From Sphaerosporella brunnea (taxonomy: Eukaryota > Ascomycota > Pezizomycetes > Pezizales > Pyronemataceae), in the NCBI GenBank assembly GCA_008704415.1, contig VXIS01000027.1, positions 1-64,000 on the forward strand: 64,000 nt of DNA, given 5' to 3'. Below, piece by piece: positions 44,101-54,415 of the stretch; positions within the stretch are counted from its first letter, which is position 1, and the number at the start of each line of letters is the position of its first letter. The position numbers and the translations under genes are program-made. The notes below the pieces were generated by a model. It worked only from the letters and a program-made list of their open reading frames with translations, did no database searches and was not told the origin of the DNA.

Positions 44101-44263
44101 GTATATTCCAGTTTTTTGATAACTTTTTAAAATAAGCAGCCTTGTCGGCACCTAGTCTGGCAGATCGGGACCTTGAGTCACAGCTCCGGCCTGTTCTTTT
44201 GCTCCCTATGCTCCATGAGTACGATCACGACGATGCTGGGACGTCGAACCCCCAGCACTTAGT

Positions 44264-45275
44264 GTGTGCAGTCGCAGTTCACCAAGCAGCGTGTCCAGCT
44301 CCCATTCCCTGGACGAAAATCGTCGTGCCAATCTTGTACTCACCGTTTTGGTGCCCCACGGGGGTCGTGGCCAAGCAAGGCGGTCACCACGACTTGGTGG
44401 ACAACACGTGAAAGAGGCTATTCGAGCATCCCCGGAGGCTGCCAATCCAGGTGCTCCTCATCAGCCACGTGGCAACAGCCAGGAGCGAGCTGCCTTCCTC
44501 ACAGCCACTGCAAATTTTCTGGCTTCAGACCTGTTGACATTTGTGGATTGCGAGCACGCCGTCCATGCAGAGGCTCGCAGACATATGGAGACTGAGGATC
44601 GGGGAACTGGCAATGGCCCGCACTACGTCAGTCTAGCCGAAGCCACTGGGAGGCTGACCGCAACTGGCAGAGTGCGCGATCTGGCTGCGGAGGGCGAACT
44701 GCTCGCCATGAATAGGTTCTGGTACGTGACGCTGACATACTGGGAGTAAATGTTTTGCGGTCGCTCTCTTATGGAGGCCGGATCCGGAGGCTTCCAACTC
44801 TCCAGCTGTTTCACAGCATCATTGCGAAGTTGACGGCAATGTATTGTTGGCCGTTGCATACGATATCGACAGCGTTCTGGGAGCCTTTCATCGCTGGCGG
44901 TGGCTAAGCAAGGTCTCTGCCTGATACTGACCCCACAATTGACCATGAATGTGCAGTCCAATCCTCAAGTGCAGGTGGTTCTGCACGGAGGAAGTAGGCA
45001 TTGCGGGCATCACTCGTTTCCAGTTGGGATCCATCAAGTGGCCAATCGACATTGCGGTATACCCCTTGCCTGGGGATGCCTGTGTTGTATGTGCGGTCCA
45101 TTACTACGTAGGCAGAAAAAAAGCATCGCTCCTCAAGGACTTTGCAGACGGCGAAGCGACCAACCTTTTGACGCAGACCCAGCTGCGACGTTTTTTCTGG
45201 ACGAGACAAGATATCCCGGGACGGATCGGATTAGTGAGCGATCAGGCCCGGGTACTCGTGAGTGACGATTTATGA
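44264..45275 (+). other. Two open frames of unknown nature
   Basis: 44264-44749 (161 codons) contains DLLTFVDCEHAVHAEARRHM and a helical VRDLAAEGELLAMNRFWYVT end. 44949-45275 contains EVGIAGITRFQLGSIKWPID, DACVVCAVHYYVGRKKASLL and a basic/acidic end. Both read more evenly than chance frames and lie on the same strand, but no domain is recognised and no splice joins them convincingly. They could be pieces of one decayed gene. Confidence 0.3.
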
Positions 45276-45442
45276 TGTGCTACGCGTGTTGAATCGATCC
45301 GTGTGCCGTCATCCGTTGGCCATCCCTTGAACACGGGCACCCACTCAAATTTATTTTCCTTCACCATCTCTACATTCCCGTTTCCAATTCACCCGCCCCA
45401 AGTCCATTACACCGGCCCCAACTGCTTGCGTTGCGCTTCAAT

Positions 45443-45615
45443 ATGACTGACTCTGACCCCATGGATGGGAGATCCTCAATGAGTACTGGAAAAAGGCCGA
45501 CGATCAGAGCGCACTCGTGCGGAGCATGATTCTCGACCCCCGCTGCAAGTTAAGCGGCTTGGAGCGGCTTGGTTGGACTCCGGCTCACGTTCATAAAGCA
45601 AAGGGTATGTTTGAA
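45443..45615 (+). pseudogene. hAT-A transposase, internally deleted copy
   Basis: The leader GCGTTGCGCTTCAATATGAC and start MTDSDPM match the hAT-A copy at 53758 (MTDADP). After seven codons the sequence jumps, with a frame change, to EILNEYWKKADDQSALVRSM and ILDPRCKLSGLERLGWTPAH, which is a late hAT segment. The several hundred residues between are deleted. The copy is cut at about 45620 by a hAT-3 piece. Confidence 0.65.
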
Positions 45616-45619
45616 AGAA

Positions 45620-46292
45620 TAACCAGACCGATTGAAACGGGCTTTTGAAATCACGGCCCGTTTGGACCAGGCTTTTTGGATTGGGACCCAGGCGCCTACG
45701 GGCACCCGCCAGGCCCAGAAGTACCCGGCGCCCGCCGGGCCCGCCAGGCATCTGTAGTTTTTTGCTTTCACATACATCAAGGAAAGAACATGAACGCGAG
45801 ATACAGATTCGACAACCTGAAGGACCTCCAGATACCCCTCCATCTCCGCCGCCCGCTGATCCGAAATCGTTGGATTTGTGAGCATAACGTCAGCCATATT
45901 CATCCGCCTCTCTTCCGACCTGTATATCCTGGGTTAAAGTGCGTCGAACTTGCGAGGTTTGTGAGTAAAACGTCAGCATTTCCACTCCGCAGTCATCCGA
46001 GTCTCATCCGAGTTTCTGTTTTTGGGGTGGATCGACCAGTCTTTTGATTGCGATCCACGCTTTAGCTGCGGCGGAACGAGCTCCGAATAGCGCTTTTAGT
46101 AGCCCGGCGTGCGGCACAATGACCGACCCGGCCTTAATTCAGGATATCGGGCACCGGCCGGCACCGATCAGATATCCAGGTTTTTCTTATGCCGGCCCGA
46201 ACCTGTCGGGCTTGCCACATCACCGGCCCGACCTGACCCACTCCGTGGGGCCCCGTTTGACCTGGCGGCCGGCCGGACTATTGACCGCCCTG
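45620..46292. mobile_element. hAT-3 copy, left end lost
   Basis: It starts near GATTGAAACGGGCTTTTGAA and ends in GGACTATTGACCGCCCTG, the hAT-3 terminus. On the minus strand it keeps the transposase tail (EMEGYLEVLQVVESVSRVHV). It shares both halves with 47314-47806 and its right half, reversed, with 22885-23191. It interrupts the hAT-A copy at 45443. Confidence 0.7.
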
Positions 46293-46299
46293 ATCCGGT

Positions 46300-47305
46300 G
46301 CCATATTGGCCGAGGATACCTGTGCTGTCGGTAGGAAAATCTAGCATGGTTCGGAGAAATTTTGTCCTTGGAAACGGTGAGAGGTAGATGTTGGTATGCA
46401 TGGCGGGCGTAACTGGCGAGCGCACTTGTGCCGTAACTTACCTCACCACAGCATATAGGGCCGATCAGACAGGCGTTTATATTTTTTTCGACGTTTCTGG
46501 ATTTAAGGCCAGTTTCCGCGTCAAATTGCTTAAAGAAATCGATCAACAGCCGGTTGAAAATTCGGATATCCAAGTCAAAAACGCCCGTCTGAGCGGCCCT
46601 TATAGGAATACTCGAACGACTATGACAGCGAATTTCACGAGTGGATAGATTCTGAAAGAGGGGTGAGGCGGATCACGCGAGGCAATTTTGGGCGCAGCTT
46701 CTCCGAGAAACTACAGGCTTGAGATGAGAAGCTGATTGTCTTTGGCAACAACAGGCTTTGCAGGTGCCCTGCGGCTGGTCTACGGCAGTACAGCGGAATC
46801 GTTTCCGCAACCCACTCGGCATCAGGTAGATTTTGCTTCACTGAATTGCACGATTTGGAGATCGATGATTCCTTGGTCGTCGATTGTTAGGTAATGAACG
46901 CATAATCACTCGTTGATGAATGGATGATCGTCTATTGCGCTTGACTCCACTGTGTCAGAGCCGATGGAGTTGACGCATCTTTGATGATATCCACTAAGGA
47001 TAAGGATATCAACCATCTGCAAGATACGCTCCGTAAGAACCATCTTCTCCCGTACGAGGAATCCGATGTTCGGACATGACGTGTTGTAGCAGTTGCCCCA
47101 AGCTGGGGCAGGATACAACATTGTTGCGGTAGTTGGTTGTCAACAGAAGAAGTGAAACAATGCGAACAATGAGGTGGCGGACGGTCTGTAATTGCGCGAA
47201 ATTCATTGCTCAACGCGCACGTTGTCTTTTAACTTTCTTCCCTTCCATATAACCAATTGGCTAGAGCAAGCGTTGTGATGTCTAACCCACCGCTGGATTA
47301 GAGGG
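46300..47305. other. Stretch without an assignable gene
   Basis: Small frames only. No repeats beyond the flanking hAT-3 copies were recognised. Confidence 0.3.
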
Positions 47306-47313
47306 ACTATATG

Positions 47314-47806
47314 CAGGGCTGTCAAAAGTCCGGGCAGTCCGGCTTTGAGCGCGGCCTGAACCGGATTGATTGAAACGGGCTTTTGAAATCACGGCCCGTT
47401 TGGACCAGGCTTTTTGGGTCGAGACCCAGGCGCCTACGGGCACCCGCCAGACTCAGAAGTACCCAGCGCCCGGCGGGCCCGCCAGGCATCTGTAGTTTTT
47501 TGCTCACACATACATCAAGGAAAGAAACATGAACGTGAGATACAGATTCAACAACCTGAAGGCCCTCCAGATACCCCTCAGTCTCCGCACCGCGCTGTTC
47601 CAAGTCACTCAGCATACGCCCCGCGTTCGGCGCAATGGCCGACAAGACCTTAATTCAGGATACCGGGCACCGGCAGGCACCTATCAGATATCCAGGTTTT
47701 TCTTATGCCGGCCCGAACCTGTCGGGTTTGCCATCACTGGCTCGACCTGACCCACTCCGTGGGGCCCCATTTTACCTGGCGGCCGGCCGGACCATTGGCC
47801 GCCCTG
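47314..47806. mobile_element. hAT-3 short element, 493 bp
   Basis: The left end is CAGGGCTGTCAAAAGTCCGG and the right end, reversed, CAGGGCGGCCAATGGTCCGG. It retains the end of the transposase on the minus strand and the second terminal half, so it is an internally deleted hAT-3. Flanks ACTATATG and AAGCTGGC do not match, so either the target duplication has decayed or the ends come from recombination. Confidence 0.7.
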
Positions 47807-47809
47807 AAG

Positions 47810-48470
47810 CTGGCGGACTCTATTGATTCTAGGTAGTAGTATGCAACGTATCTAACAATATAAACTGGATTCCTGATGGGTATGTAGAACCGGAACCTCA
47901 TCGCCACTGTCGATCTCATCGCATCATCCTTGCTTAACCTGTCTCGTTCCCATTGCTCCAAATCATAGTGCCCCAGCCAGCGTTTGGGCATCAAACAAGC
48001 CTTATCTGAAGTCTCTAACAGCCTTTTTCGCTTCTTGGGAAGCAAATCTACAGGTTGGGAGAAAGACTTTCAGCCAGGACACTTGTGGCTGATATAGAGT
48101 GATAGTCGCGAGCCAATCTGGCGAGTGTTGGGAAGCTATGCTCATTTGCATTCCACCAACCCACAGGGTTCACCTCCGGCGCCTCTATCGGGTCAACGAC
48201 GGACTGTGTAAAGAAAGTATGGCTGCGTGTCTGCAACGCTGGGTACAGGCGAAGGACAACCAACGTCCAAGTCGTCAGCGAGAAGATTCTTCACAGGGTG
48301 GGAAGAAGCTGTTGAGCCGTCCTCAGTTGGAGCCGTAGGAAGAGAAGCAACAAGCAACTCGAAGGTTGTTGCGGCGAAGGCGATCCTGTGCTGGAGTCAA
48401 CACAAGTTGGTTGTTACCTAACTGGAGGAGCTTTAAAGTATTAATGGTCTTGGCAGGTGACCATCGGGGC
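47810..48470. other. Stretch without an assignable gene
   Basis: No domain was recognised. Part may be decayed hAT sequence upstream of the fragment at 48480. Confidence 0.3.
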
Positions 48471-48479
48471 ATGTGGCCG

Positions 48480-48720
48480 CACAGGAATCATCATCTGCGC
48501 ATGCATCGCCATTGTGTTGCACTGACCGTTCAGCCGGAGCGTGTCTTCAGCGCAGCGAAGATCACGATTACTGATGGTCAGTATAGTTGGAGCGACGAGG
48601 CCATCAACGCACTCGAATGTCTAAAATGCTAATAATCTCGGCCACGTTTGCGCAACTAACTGAGCTCGATGAAATGCTTGAGGCGCTGTGTAAAATGCAG
48701 GGCGAAAAGGGGAACGATAG
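48480..48720 (+). pseudogene. hAT transposase C-terminal fragment
   Basis: The plus frame to 48632 contains VQPERVFSAAKITITDGQYS and WSDEAINALECLKC. After a one-frame shift it continues with SATFAQLTELDEMLEALCKM. This is the hAT dimerisation domain of the same type as hAT-2 and hAT-B. Termini were not identified. Confidence 0.75.
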
Positions 48721-48729
48721 GCGGGTCAC

Positions 48730-49424
48730 TTGGATGATTGGACATCGTAGAGCTACAGCGGTCATCTATACTCATACGGAAATCGACAAAAGATTGCTAC
48801 CTGTTTGCCCGCTGGGATCAGGGGACTGCTGTGGACCACTGTTAACCATAGTCGACGGCGGTCTACCGGGAGCTTGGTTCTCTGCGGTCAACCTCAGGCA
48901 GTCCCAGCTGTGATGCCCAAAAGACTGCTACTCCTGGTCCTGCCTAACGACTGGAGAATAACGTGCAATCATCGCTCCGAGTCAAATCCCGTGTACATAT
49001 AACCATTGCGCCGTCCGATTGCTACTAGATTCATGTTCCATCAGGCGCGTCCTCGCCTCGGCCCCATCATCGTCAATCAAACCCGCTCTGACGAACTTTC
49101 CTGGCATTCGTAGACACGACCACATCCATCTTCGACTCGTTGTGCATCATGTTCAAGAGCACACAATGGGACCCAGGGAGTTGATATCGCCGCGTTATTT
49201 TCACGGATTCCGCTAGTAAAGCTCCTGAATTTGTCTGAAGAGCTTTGGAATCCTGTTGTTTGTGTGGCCAATGCTTGACCTTTATGAACGGCCAGTGTTC
49301 TCAATAGCCGTCCAAAAAGCCCACGCTATCAGCCCGCTAGCCAAAGTGAGCCGGCTGGGATGGCTGTTTGATCAGCCCGGACTCACTGGCTGTGGGCTGC
49401 ATCTTTGCGTGGAAAGGTCGCGAA
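48730..49424. other. Stretch without an assignable gene; AGCCCG-rich segment
   Basis: Sequence at 49310-49415 (AAAAAGCCCACGC...AGCCCGGACTC) resembles the interior of the small insertion at 27647-27768. Nothing else was recognised. Confidence 0.35.
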
Positions 49425-50649
49425 TCGGTACAGAGTGATAGCCAGTGAAGCAACAATGATGTCCAGCTCATGCAGCCGGCCATCCTGCGCGTTGAAAGCG
49501 GGGCTGGCCTTTTGATCAGCCCTACGCAGCGCACCGCAGCGAGCCCGGCTGGCACGCTACTGAGAACAGGCTTGCACAAGTCGAACATCGCTCGAAATGT
49601 GGTTTGTCCAGCTCTTGCAAGCCCTCATGCAGCGCCTTATCTCCCTTCGTCGGAAAGTCGAAGGCACCATCGAAACGCCTGCCAACCCTCCCTTTCCCAA
49701 ATACAACACACCCACAACAGCCAGCGACTAAAAACATCTCGAACAAAAAACATCTTCAAGATGCCGATTCCAATGCCCTGCGACCTCTGCCAATACCAAG
49801 GTCCTCCAGTCAATCAATCCCGGCATCTACGAAATGTAACATCCCCCATGATCACCTATTCCGAATACTGACAGACAACCAGGCCACCGCTTGTACGTGT
49901 GCCCCATCGAAATCCATTACCCACAAGCCTTGTTGCACTTTGGAGACGCCAACTGGCGGTCATCAGTTGAAGATGCGCGCAGATCGCTTGCGGAGACGCC
50001 TGCAGTCTTGGGACCCTTGGAGGTCCGCCCAAAGAAGAAATCTTGTGGCCGATGCGGATACGGGGTCTCAACATCAGCCAACACATGAGGGTAGTATGTT
50101 TCATGGCATAGTTGGTTATACTCGACTGTTGCTAACACCAGTGCCAAGACCACCACATGTACCCATGAGTGCAAGTACGTCAAGGCCACGAGATACCACA
50201 ATGATTGTATCCATCTTGGATGCCCTGACGGTCACTGCCGAGTGGCATTCCATCGCCGATGGGCTGGGTGGTGGCCGTTGGAGGCTGCGGCGGAAGCGAC
50301 CAGGCAGGCGGTTGCCGATGACGACAATAATGACGACGACAATGACGACGAGGCGGAGCAGGCGGAGGAGGACTCTGAGCATGACCAGCAGGCGGTGCAC
50401 GAGGCTGAGGACGAGTCGGCTGCGGAGGACGGTGAGAGGGAGGACGAGGACAAGGACGAGAAGGATGACTCTGATGAAGAGGAGAAGGGGCAGGACGTAG
50501 AGATGAGAGACGATTACCCCTCGCGCTGGACCAACACACATTATGCATCTGCATCTCAATATCCAGAGCGGAATGTCTCCAAGCGGTCTAGGTCGGATGG
50601 TCAGGCTGCTGCTGCGACAATGGGAGGGGCGTCGTTAAGCACGCCATGA
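49425..50649 (+). pseudogene. Zinc-finger-like gene remnant, copy 1
   Basis: The first ~900 bp are closely repeated at 59335-60330. After a GGTACAGAGTGATAGCCAG site and a leader, ATG 49761 opens MPIPMPCDLCQYQGPPVNQS then RHLRN, with a donor GTAAC at 49836 and a TACTGACAG acceptor region. A second segment (VCPIEIHYPQALLHFGDANW...KKKSCGRCGYG) precedes an intron-like 50091-50141 (GTAGTA, TGCTAAC, CACCAG). A third, to 50649, reads CTHECKYVKATRYHNDCIHL, GCPDGHCRVAFH, then a long Asp/Glu-rich region and a Ser/Arg end. Clustered Cys/His suggest zinc binding. A TGA before the second intron is present in both copies, and exon phases do not all fit. Family not recognised. Confidence 0.45.
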
Positions 50650-50660
50650 CTGGATGGAGG

Positions 50661-50730
50661 CAGTGATGGACACGAGCCGAGCCGGCTCAAGCTAATAACT
50701 CGATCTCACGATAAGAGCCAATCCGCTCCT
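50661..50730 (+). mobile_element. hAT-1 terminus
   Basis: CAGTGATGGACACGAGCCGA at 50661, followed by GCCGGCTCAAGC, matches the hAT-1 end. No partner end was identified. Confidence 0.5.
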
Positions 50731-50772
50731 TCCTCCTCCACAACACAAGCTGCTTCGAGCTAAGGGTGGAAC

Positions 50773-51414
50773 ATGGCGGCCAAACTGAGCCTCAAACCGA
50801 TTTATGACGATGCGAGGCTCGTCGAGCCCACCAACATTTTGTTGTATCAGTACATAATGCGCGTGTGTCGCAAGAACCGCTGCAACTTCAAAACTGGCGT
50901 TTACAACATTAAAATGCACGACAACTCGGAATGGCCCGCGCTTCTCCAATCCATTGCCAACAAAATCAGGTTATACGAGATATATCCTGAGCTATACAGT
51001 GGTGCACCATTTTACAGTGCTTGGCGCGTGTATACGTTTCTCTGCGGGCGGTATCGGTGTGGCCAGCAGAACCAGGAAGCTTCCTGGTTCCGCAACTTAC
51101 CTCCGCCTCCGGATGTGGAAACGAGAATCTAGTTACCCGTGGCCTGGGACCAGCGCGCCCCTGTGGCTGCTGCCCTGCCACCTGTTGCCCCTCCTCCGCC
51201 GCCGCAGTGAGTTTGTCCTGCACGCAGCATGTTGTTCTCCCCAGCGGAAGATCTAAGAGCCATTCAAACCTGTTTGGATGCACTGCCAAAAAACGTCACT
51301 AACACCGTGAAGGCTGCATGGGATGCCCGTTTGGGCAAAGGCACAATTCACTGCGGTTGCGGTGGTGACTGCGACCATGAAGCGGAAGGTTCAGACAAAC
51401 GAGCTGGTCGTTGA
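50773..51414 (+). CDS. Hypothetical gene or remnant, 119-codon first frame
   Basis: ATG 50773 (AACATGGCG) opens 119 codons of even composition: KPIYDDARLVEPTNILLYQY, NIKMHDNSEWPALLQSIANK and LYSGAPFYSAWRVYTFLC, ending NLPPPPDVETRI at TAG 51130-51132. The same frame stays open past this stop into a Pro/Ala-rich stretch and then a donor-like GTGAGT with a CCCCAG acceptor about 37 nt on. Beyond it, a frame with EDLRAIQTCLDALPKNVTNT and a Cys-rich HCGCGGDCDH end stops at 51414. It may be a gene with one disabling stop, or the 119-codon protein alone. The family is not recognised, and it lies just inside a hAT-1 terminus. Confidence 0.4.
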
Positions 51415-51419
51415 ATGTG

Positions 51420-52000
51420 GTCTCCTGAGTCTGATGGACGCGCTGTGTAGGAGGTGTGTTTCTGTAGTGAATTGGCAAGGGTCTTTCTGCGATGGGGTGG
51501 TTTGGCTTGAGTCTCTTTACGCGGTTGTTTGGGCTTTTTCGTCTGTCGCCTGGCTGCTCGCGTTCGTATCTTGTTTTCTGCATCATGTACCTCCCCGCAC
51601 GTGTAGAGAGACTACGCTAGCAATCGAAATCACCAGGCTGGGGTCTTTCTACGCTGTTGGTTTCTGTCTGGCGTGTATGTCGTTGGTCGCGTGGCCTGCG
51701 TCCTTCTTTTGTTTGCTCTACAATGTTTTTATCGACTGCAGGGAAGTCATGGTGTAGTATGTGTGCGTTCATTGTAGCCCCATATTGTTGTCGCCGCGGT
51801 GTCATGGCCCTCACCTGCTATGGTAGATAGGTAGAATAAGTGAGCAACTGTACAAAAGCCAAAAGACGCCTTCCCTCGTTAGCTCTGCGAGGTACGGCCG
51901 GTGGTTGTTGTAGAAGACAAGTGAACATCTGTGTGGTTACCACACGGTGAGCCATGATAAGTTCTTTCCAATACTTCTGTATGAGTCAGTCATTGGAGTA
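51420..52000. other. Stretch without an assignable gene
   Basis: A plus frame at 51323-51757 is Leu/Val/Cys-rich and could look membrane-like, but it overlaps the preceding frame and has no other support. Confidence 0.3.
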
Positions 52001-52447
52001 CAAACAGGGTTCTGCACGGTCCGTTCGGTCCAGGCCTCGCTCACAACCGAACTGGACTACGTTTCGCGGTCCGGTACACGCCAAGGACCACATCTGGCAG
52101 TCTTTGAGGTGGACGAACTGGGCCGGCTGTAGTCAAATGCGGTCAACCGTGTCCGCAGTTGACGGCGGTTGACGGCAGTTGATGGCAGACGACGGGATAT
52201 AGGCGGGTTCAAAGAGATCTATCCTCAAGCTATAGATACATAACATTCTACAAGTGTTGGGCACGAGACGAGACGAGACGAGATCTGAACACGGCCCGGG
52301 ATGTCTCGTCTCGTGGAGATGAAAGTCTCGCGGGCCCGGGACATGGACGTCAGGCCCGACGAGTACCCGGGCCTCCCATGCACGTGAGGCCTTGGAGTGC
52401 AGTTCGGTCGTTCAATTTAAATGCTATTACTCTATACATCGTCTTCC

Positions 52448-52699
52448 TCAGCTGCCCATTCGCCCTCGTTCACCCAGTCTGCCACTTCGTCTTCGTCTTG
52501 GCGCTCCCATTCTTCCACCACTCTCTATCTGTGCCGCTAGAGTGGTCTTGATTCTGGGAAGCATTGACTTGTGCAGCTTGTGGAGGTCTCGGACTATTGT
52601 ACGTCTTGAAAGCGAAGGAATCTTTGAATTGACATACGACATAAGTTTTCGGAAGGTTTTGGATTCCATGACACGGAATGGGGTATTCGTTTCAATCAA
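52448..52699 (-). pseudogene. hAT-A transposase, middle part joined to its tail
   Basis: On the minus strand, LLHFLIETNTPFRVMESKTF leads into RKLMSYVNSKIPSLSRRTIV and RDLHKLHKSMLPRIKTTLAA. This is the hAT segment before the catalytic core. Soon after QIESGG the frame changes to WERQDEDEVADWVNEGEWAA and a stop, which looks like the true C-terminal tail. The RNase H-like core and dimerisation domain between them are deleted. The upstream end abuts the LINE insertion. Confidence 0.75.
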
Positions 52700-53262
52700 A
52701 AAGTGCAGAAGCTAGGTTTCTTCGGTAAAGGTATCTGCGCATTGCCGTCTTTGCGTCAACGTCCATGGAGTAACCACAATAGAGCTGTCGGTACGACGAC
52801 GTTTCCCAGACGCCAAGTGCTGGTTCTGCCCTGGAGGACCAACTCAGACCAGGGACCACCTTTTCAAGACGTGCCGTAAGTGGCGCGGCGAGCATCAGGT
52901 GCTGTGGAAAGCGGTGGTGGAGGCCACTCAGGAGGAGGCAGAAGACAAACACCGCAGTGAGAGACCTGCTGGCGGATGGCCGCTGCACAGAGGCGGTGAT
53001 GGCCTTTTTGGACAGCACGAGTGTCGGGACGTGGCCGAAGATGGCCAACTGATGTCAGACCGGTTTACGCTTGTGTATCTTTTCCTTGTTACGATTTTCC
53101 TTAACCTTTTCTCCCAGCTACGATTTCCTTGCTTTCTTTTCCTTCGGAGGAGCGAACCCCAGAGTAGGACATGTGCCTAGGGGCGGCGATGACCCTGTAC
53201 TTTAAATGCCACGGCCGCAAGCAGCCAAATGCAATATGATTAAAACAAACAAACAAAACGAC
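52700..53262 (+). mobile_element. 5'-truncated LINE inserted in hAT-A
   Basis: The plus strand carries the family knuckle CWFCPGGPTQTRDHLFKTCR, complete with C-x2-C, His and Cys, then KWRGEHQVLWKAVVEATQEE. The 3' UTR ends with the diverged signature TGCCACGGCCGCAAGCAG (53207-53224) and a tail AATATGATTAAAACAAACAA ACAAAACG. The hAT-A frame is split exactly here: KRRR on one side and LLHFLIETNTPF on the other. Confidence 0.8.
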
Positions 53263-53758
53263 GACGTTTCGTGCCTCGGGCGGTGAGTGTGTCCAACATT
53301 TGTTTTTCTTCCTTCTCATCGGTGTGGATGAAACCATTATGCTTTTCACGTATGTGTCGGATATAAATTGTAGTGCTGGTGCCTGTCGGCTTGCTGTCGG
53401 ACCATACTTTGAAGCAATCACAACTGCGCACTCGGTGTAGACCCGACTCCGAGTCAGACAGTAAGCGTTGGGTCTCACGAAGAATGATTCGGCGGTTATA
53501 AAGAAACGCATTGAACTGCTTGAACTTTGCATTAGCATTGGCATCGGGATCGCTGATTGTATTAGGCCCCACAGGTTGTTCTGTGTTCAATGTTTGGTCA
53601 GATTTTGAGTAGTCTTCGAGCCATTCCTGCTCCCATGAATACTTACTCCAGTTTCCGGCAATACGTTGCATGAATTCCTTTTTCAGAGCGCCGGAATCTT
53701 GGGGCTCTGCATCTTGGGGCTCGGCGATGGGGTCGGCATCAGTCATATTGAAGCGCAA
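53263..53758 (-). pseudogene. hAT-A transposase, N-terminal part
   Basis: The frame starts MTDADPIAEPQDAEPQ at ATG 53758, after the same leader as the 45443 copy. It contains SGLHRVRSCDCFKVWSDSKP then a TIYIRHIREKHNGF stretch. The Cys pair plus His-x4-His resembles the N-terminal BED-type finger of hAT transposases. It reads to TARGTKRRR, where the LINE insertion begins. About 165 residues remain. Confidence 0.7.
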
Positions 53759-54028
53759 CGCACGCAGTTGAGGCCGGTGTAATGGTAGAAGAAAGGAGGA
53801 AAGGAAGCTATCTACCGCCCCCGCACCTTATATCCTCTTCTCGCCTCACTTTCGTGCACTCAACCCTAGATCCCAACTCATAACTCATCACTCACAAGTA
53901 CCCGGGCCTGATCGCCGCCTAATCAGATCCGTCCCGGGATATCTCGTCTCGTCCAGAAAAAACGTTCGTCTCGCTCGTCATTTAGGCCCGGGGCGAGTAT
54001 GTCGGCTTGTGCCCAACACTACATGATT

Positions 54029-54415
54029 CTACTCCCCATTACCGCCGCGCCGCTGAGTCCGCTGCCTTTCCGTGCGTGCTTTTCCTAACCCATCCTCACA
54101 GAGCGCATCTAGCATCGACTCTAACTCCCGAAGCTCATCGCAGCTGGCCGCAATCAAACCATCACGTTGCCAACTTTTGAGACACTCAAGGGCGTTGATT
54201 ACGTCGTCGCCTAGGGCACACCGGCGCTGGGAGGGTGTGATCTTTGCCACACTGAATATGCGCTCTGGCCTGGCTGACATAGCGGGTATTGCCAAACTAT
54301 CCAAAGCCATTCGGGCGAGGTCTCGCAGTTTGGGCTGCTGCCGCCAGGAAACCCAGTATCCCACAACGTCCTTCATAGTGTCCTGTATAGGCGGATCACG
54401 CTGCAAAGCCTCCAT
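54029..54415 (-). pseudogene. hAT-B transposase C-terminal fragment
   Basis: The minus frame has YWVSWRQQPKLRDLARMALD, SLAIPAMSARPERIFSVAKI, and ALGDDVINALECLKSWQRDG then ELRELESMLDALCED. It is a well-kept hAT dimerisation domain of about 100 residues. It ends at a stop next to the hAT-A terminus. No upstream core was recognised between 54415 and 54648, so hAT-B is itself internally deleted. Confidence 0.85.

Larger units (their letters stand above)
52252..54021 (-). mobile_element. hAT-A element nested in hAT-B
   Basis: The left end reads AAGTGTTGGGCACGAGACGA and the right end, reversed, TAGTGTTGGGCACAAGCCGA. Subterminal zones hold repeated ACGAG words and CCCGGG blocks on both sides. Flanks CATTCTAC and CATGATTC agree at only 5 of 8 positions, so the target duplication is uncertain. 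The element carries an N-terminal transposase frame (53758 downward), a LINE insertion, and then a later transposase part. Confidence 0.75.

Noticed and set aside
47306..47814. 8-bp target duplication for the hAT-3 element at 47314-47806
   Set aside because: ACTATATG and AAGCTGGC do not match, so no duplication is claimed.
49604..50500. 298-codon plus frame ending in Arg/Thr repeats
   Set aside because: It is the shifted reading of the Asp/Glu-rich tail of the gene remnant; the acidic frame matches conserved Cys/His sequence and the second copy, while this one does not.
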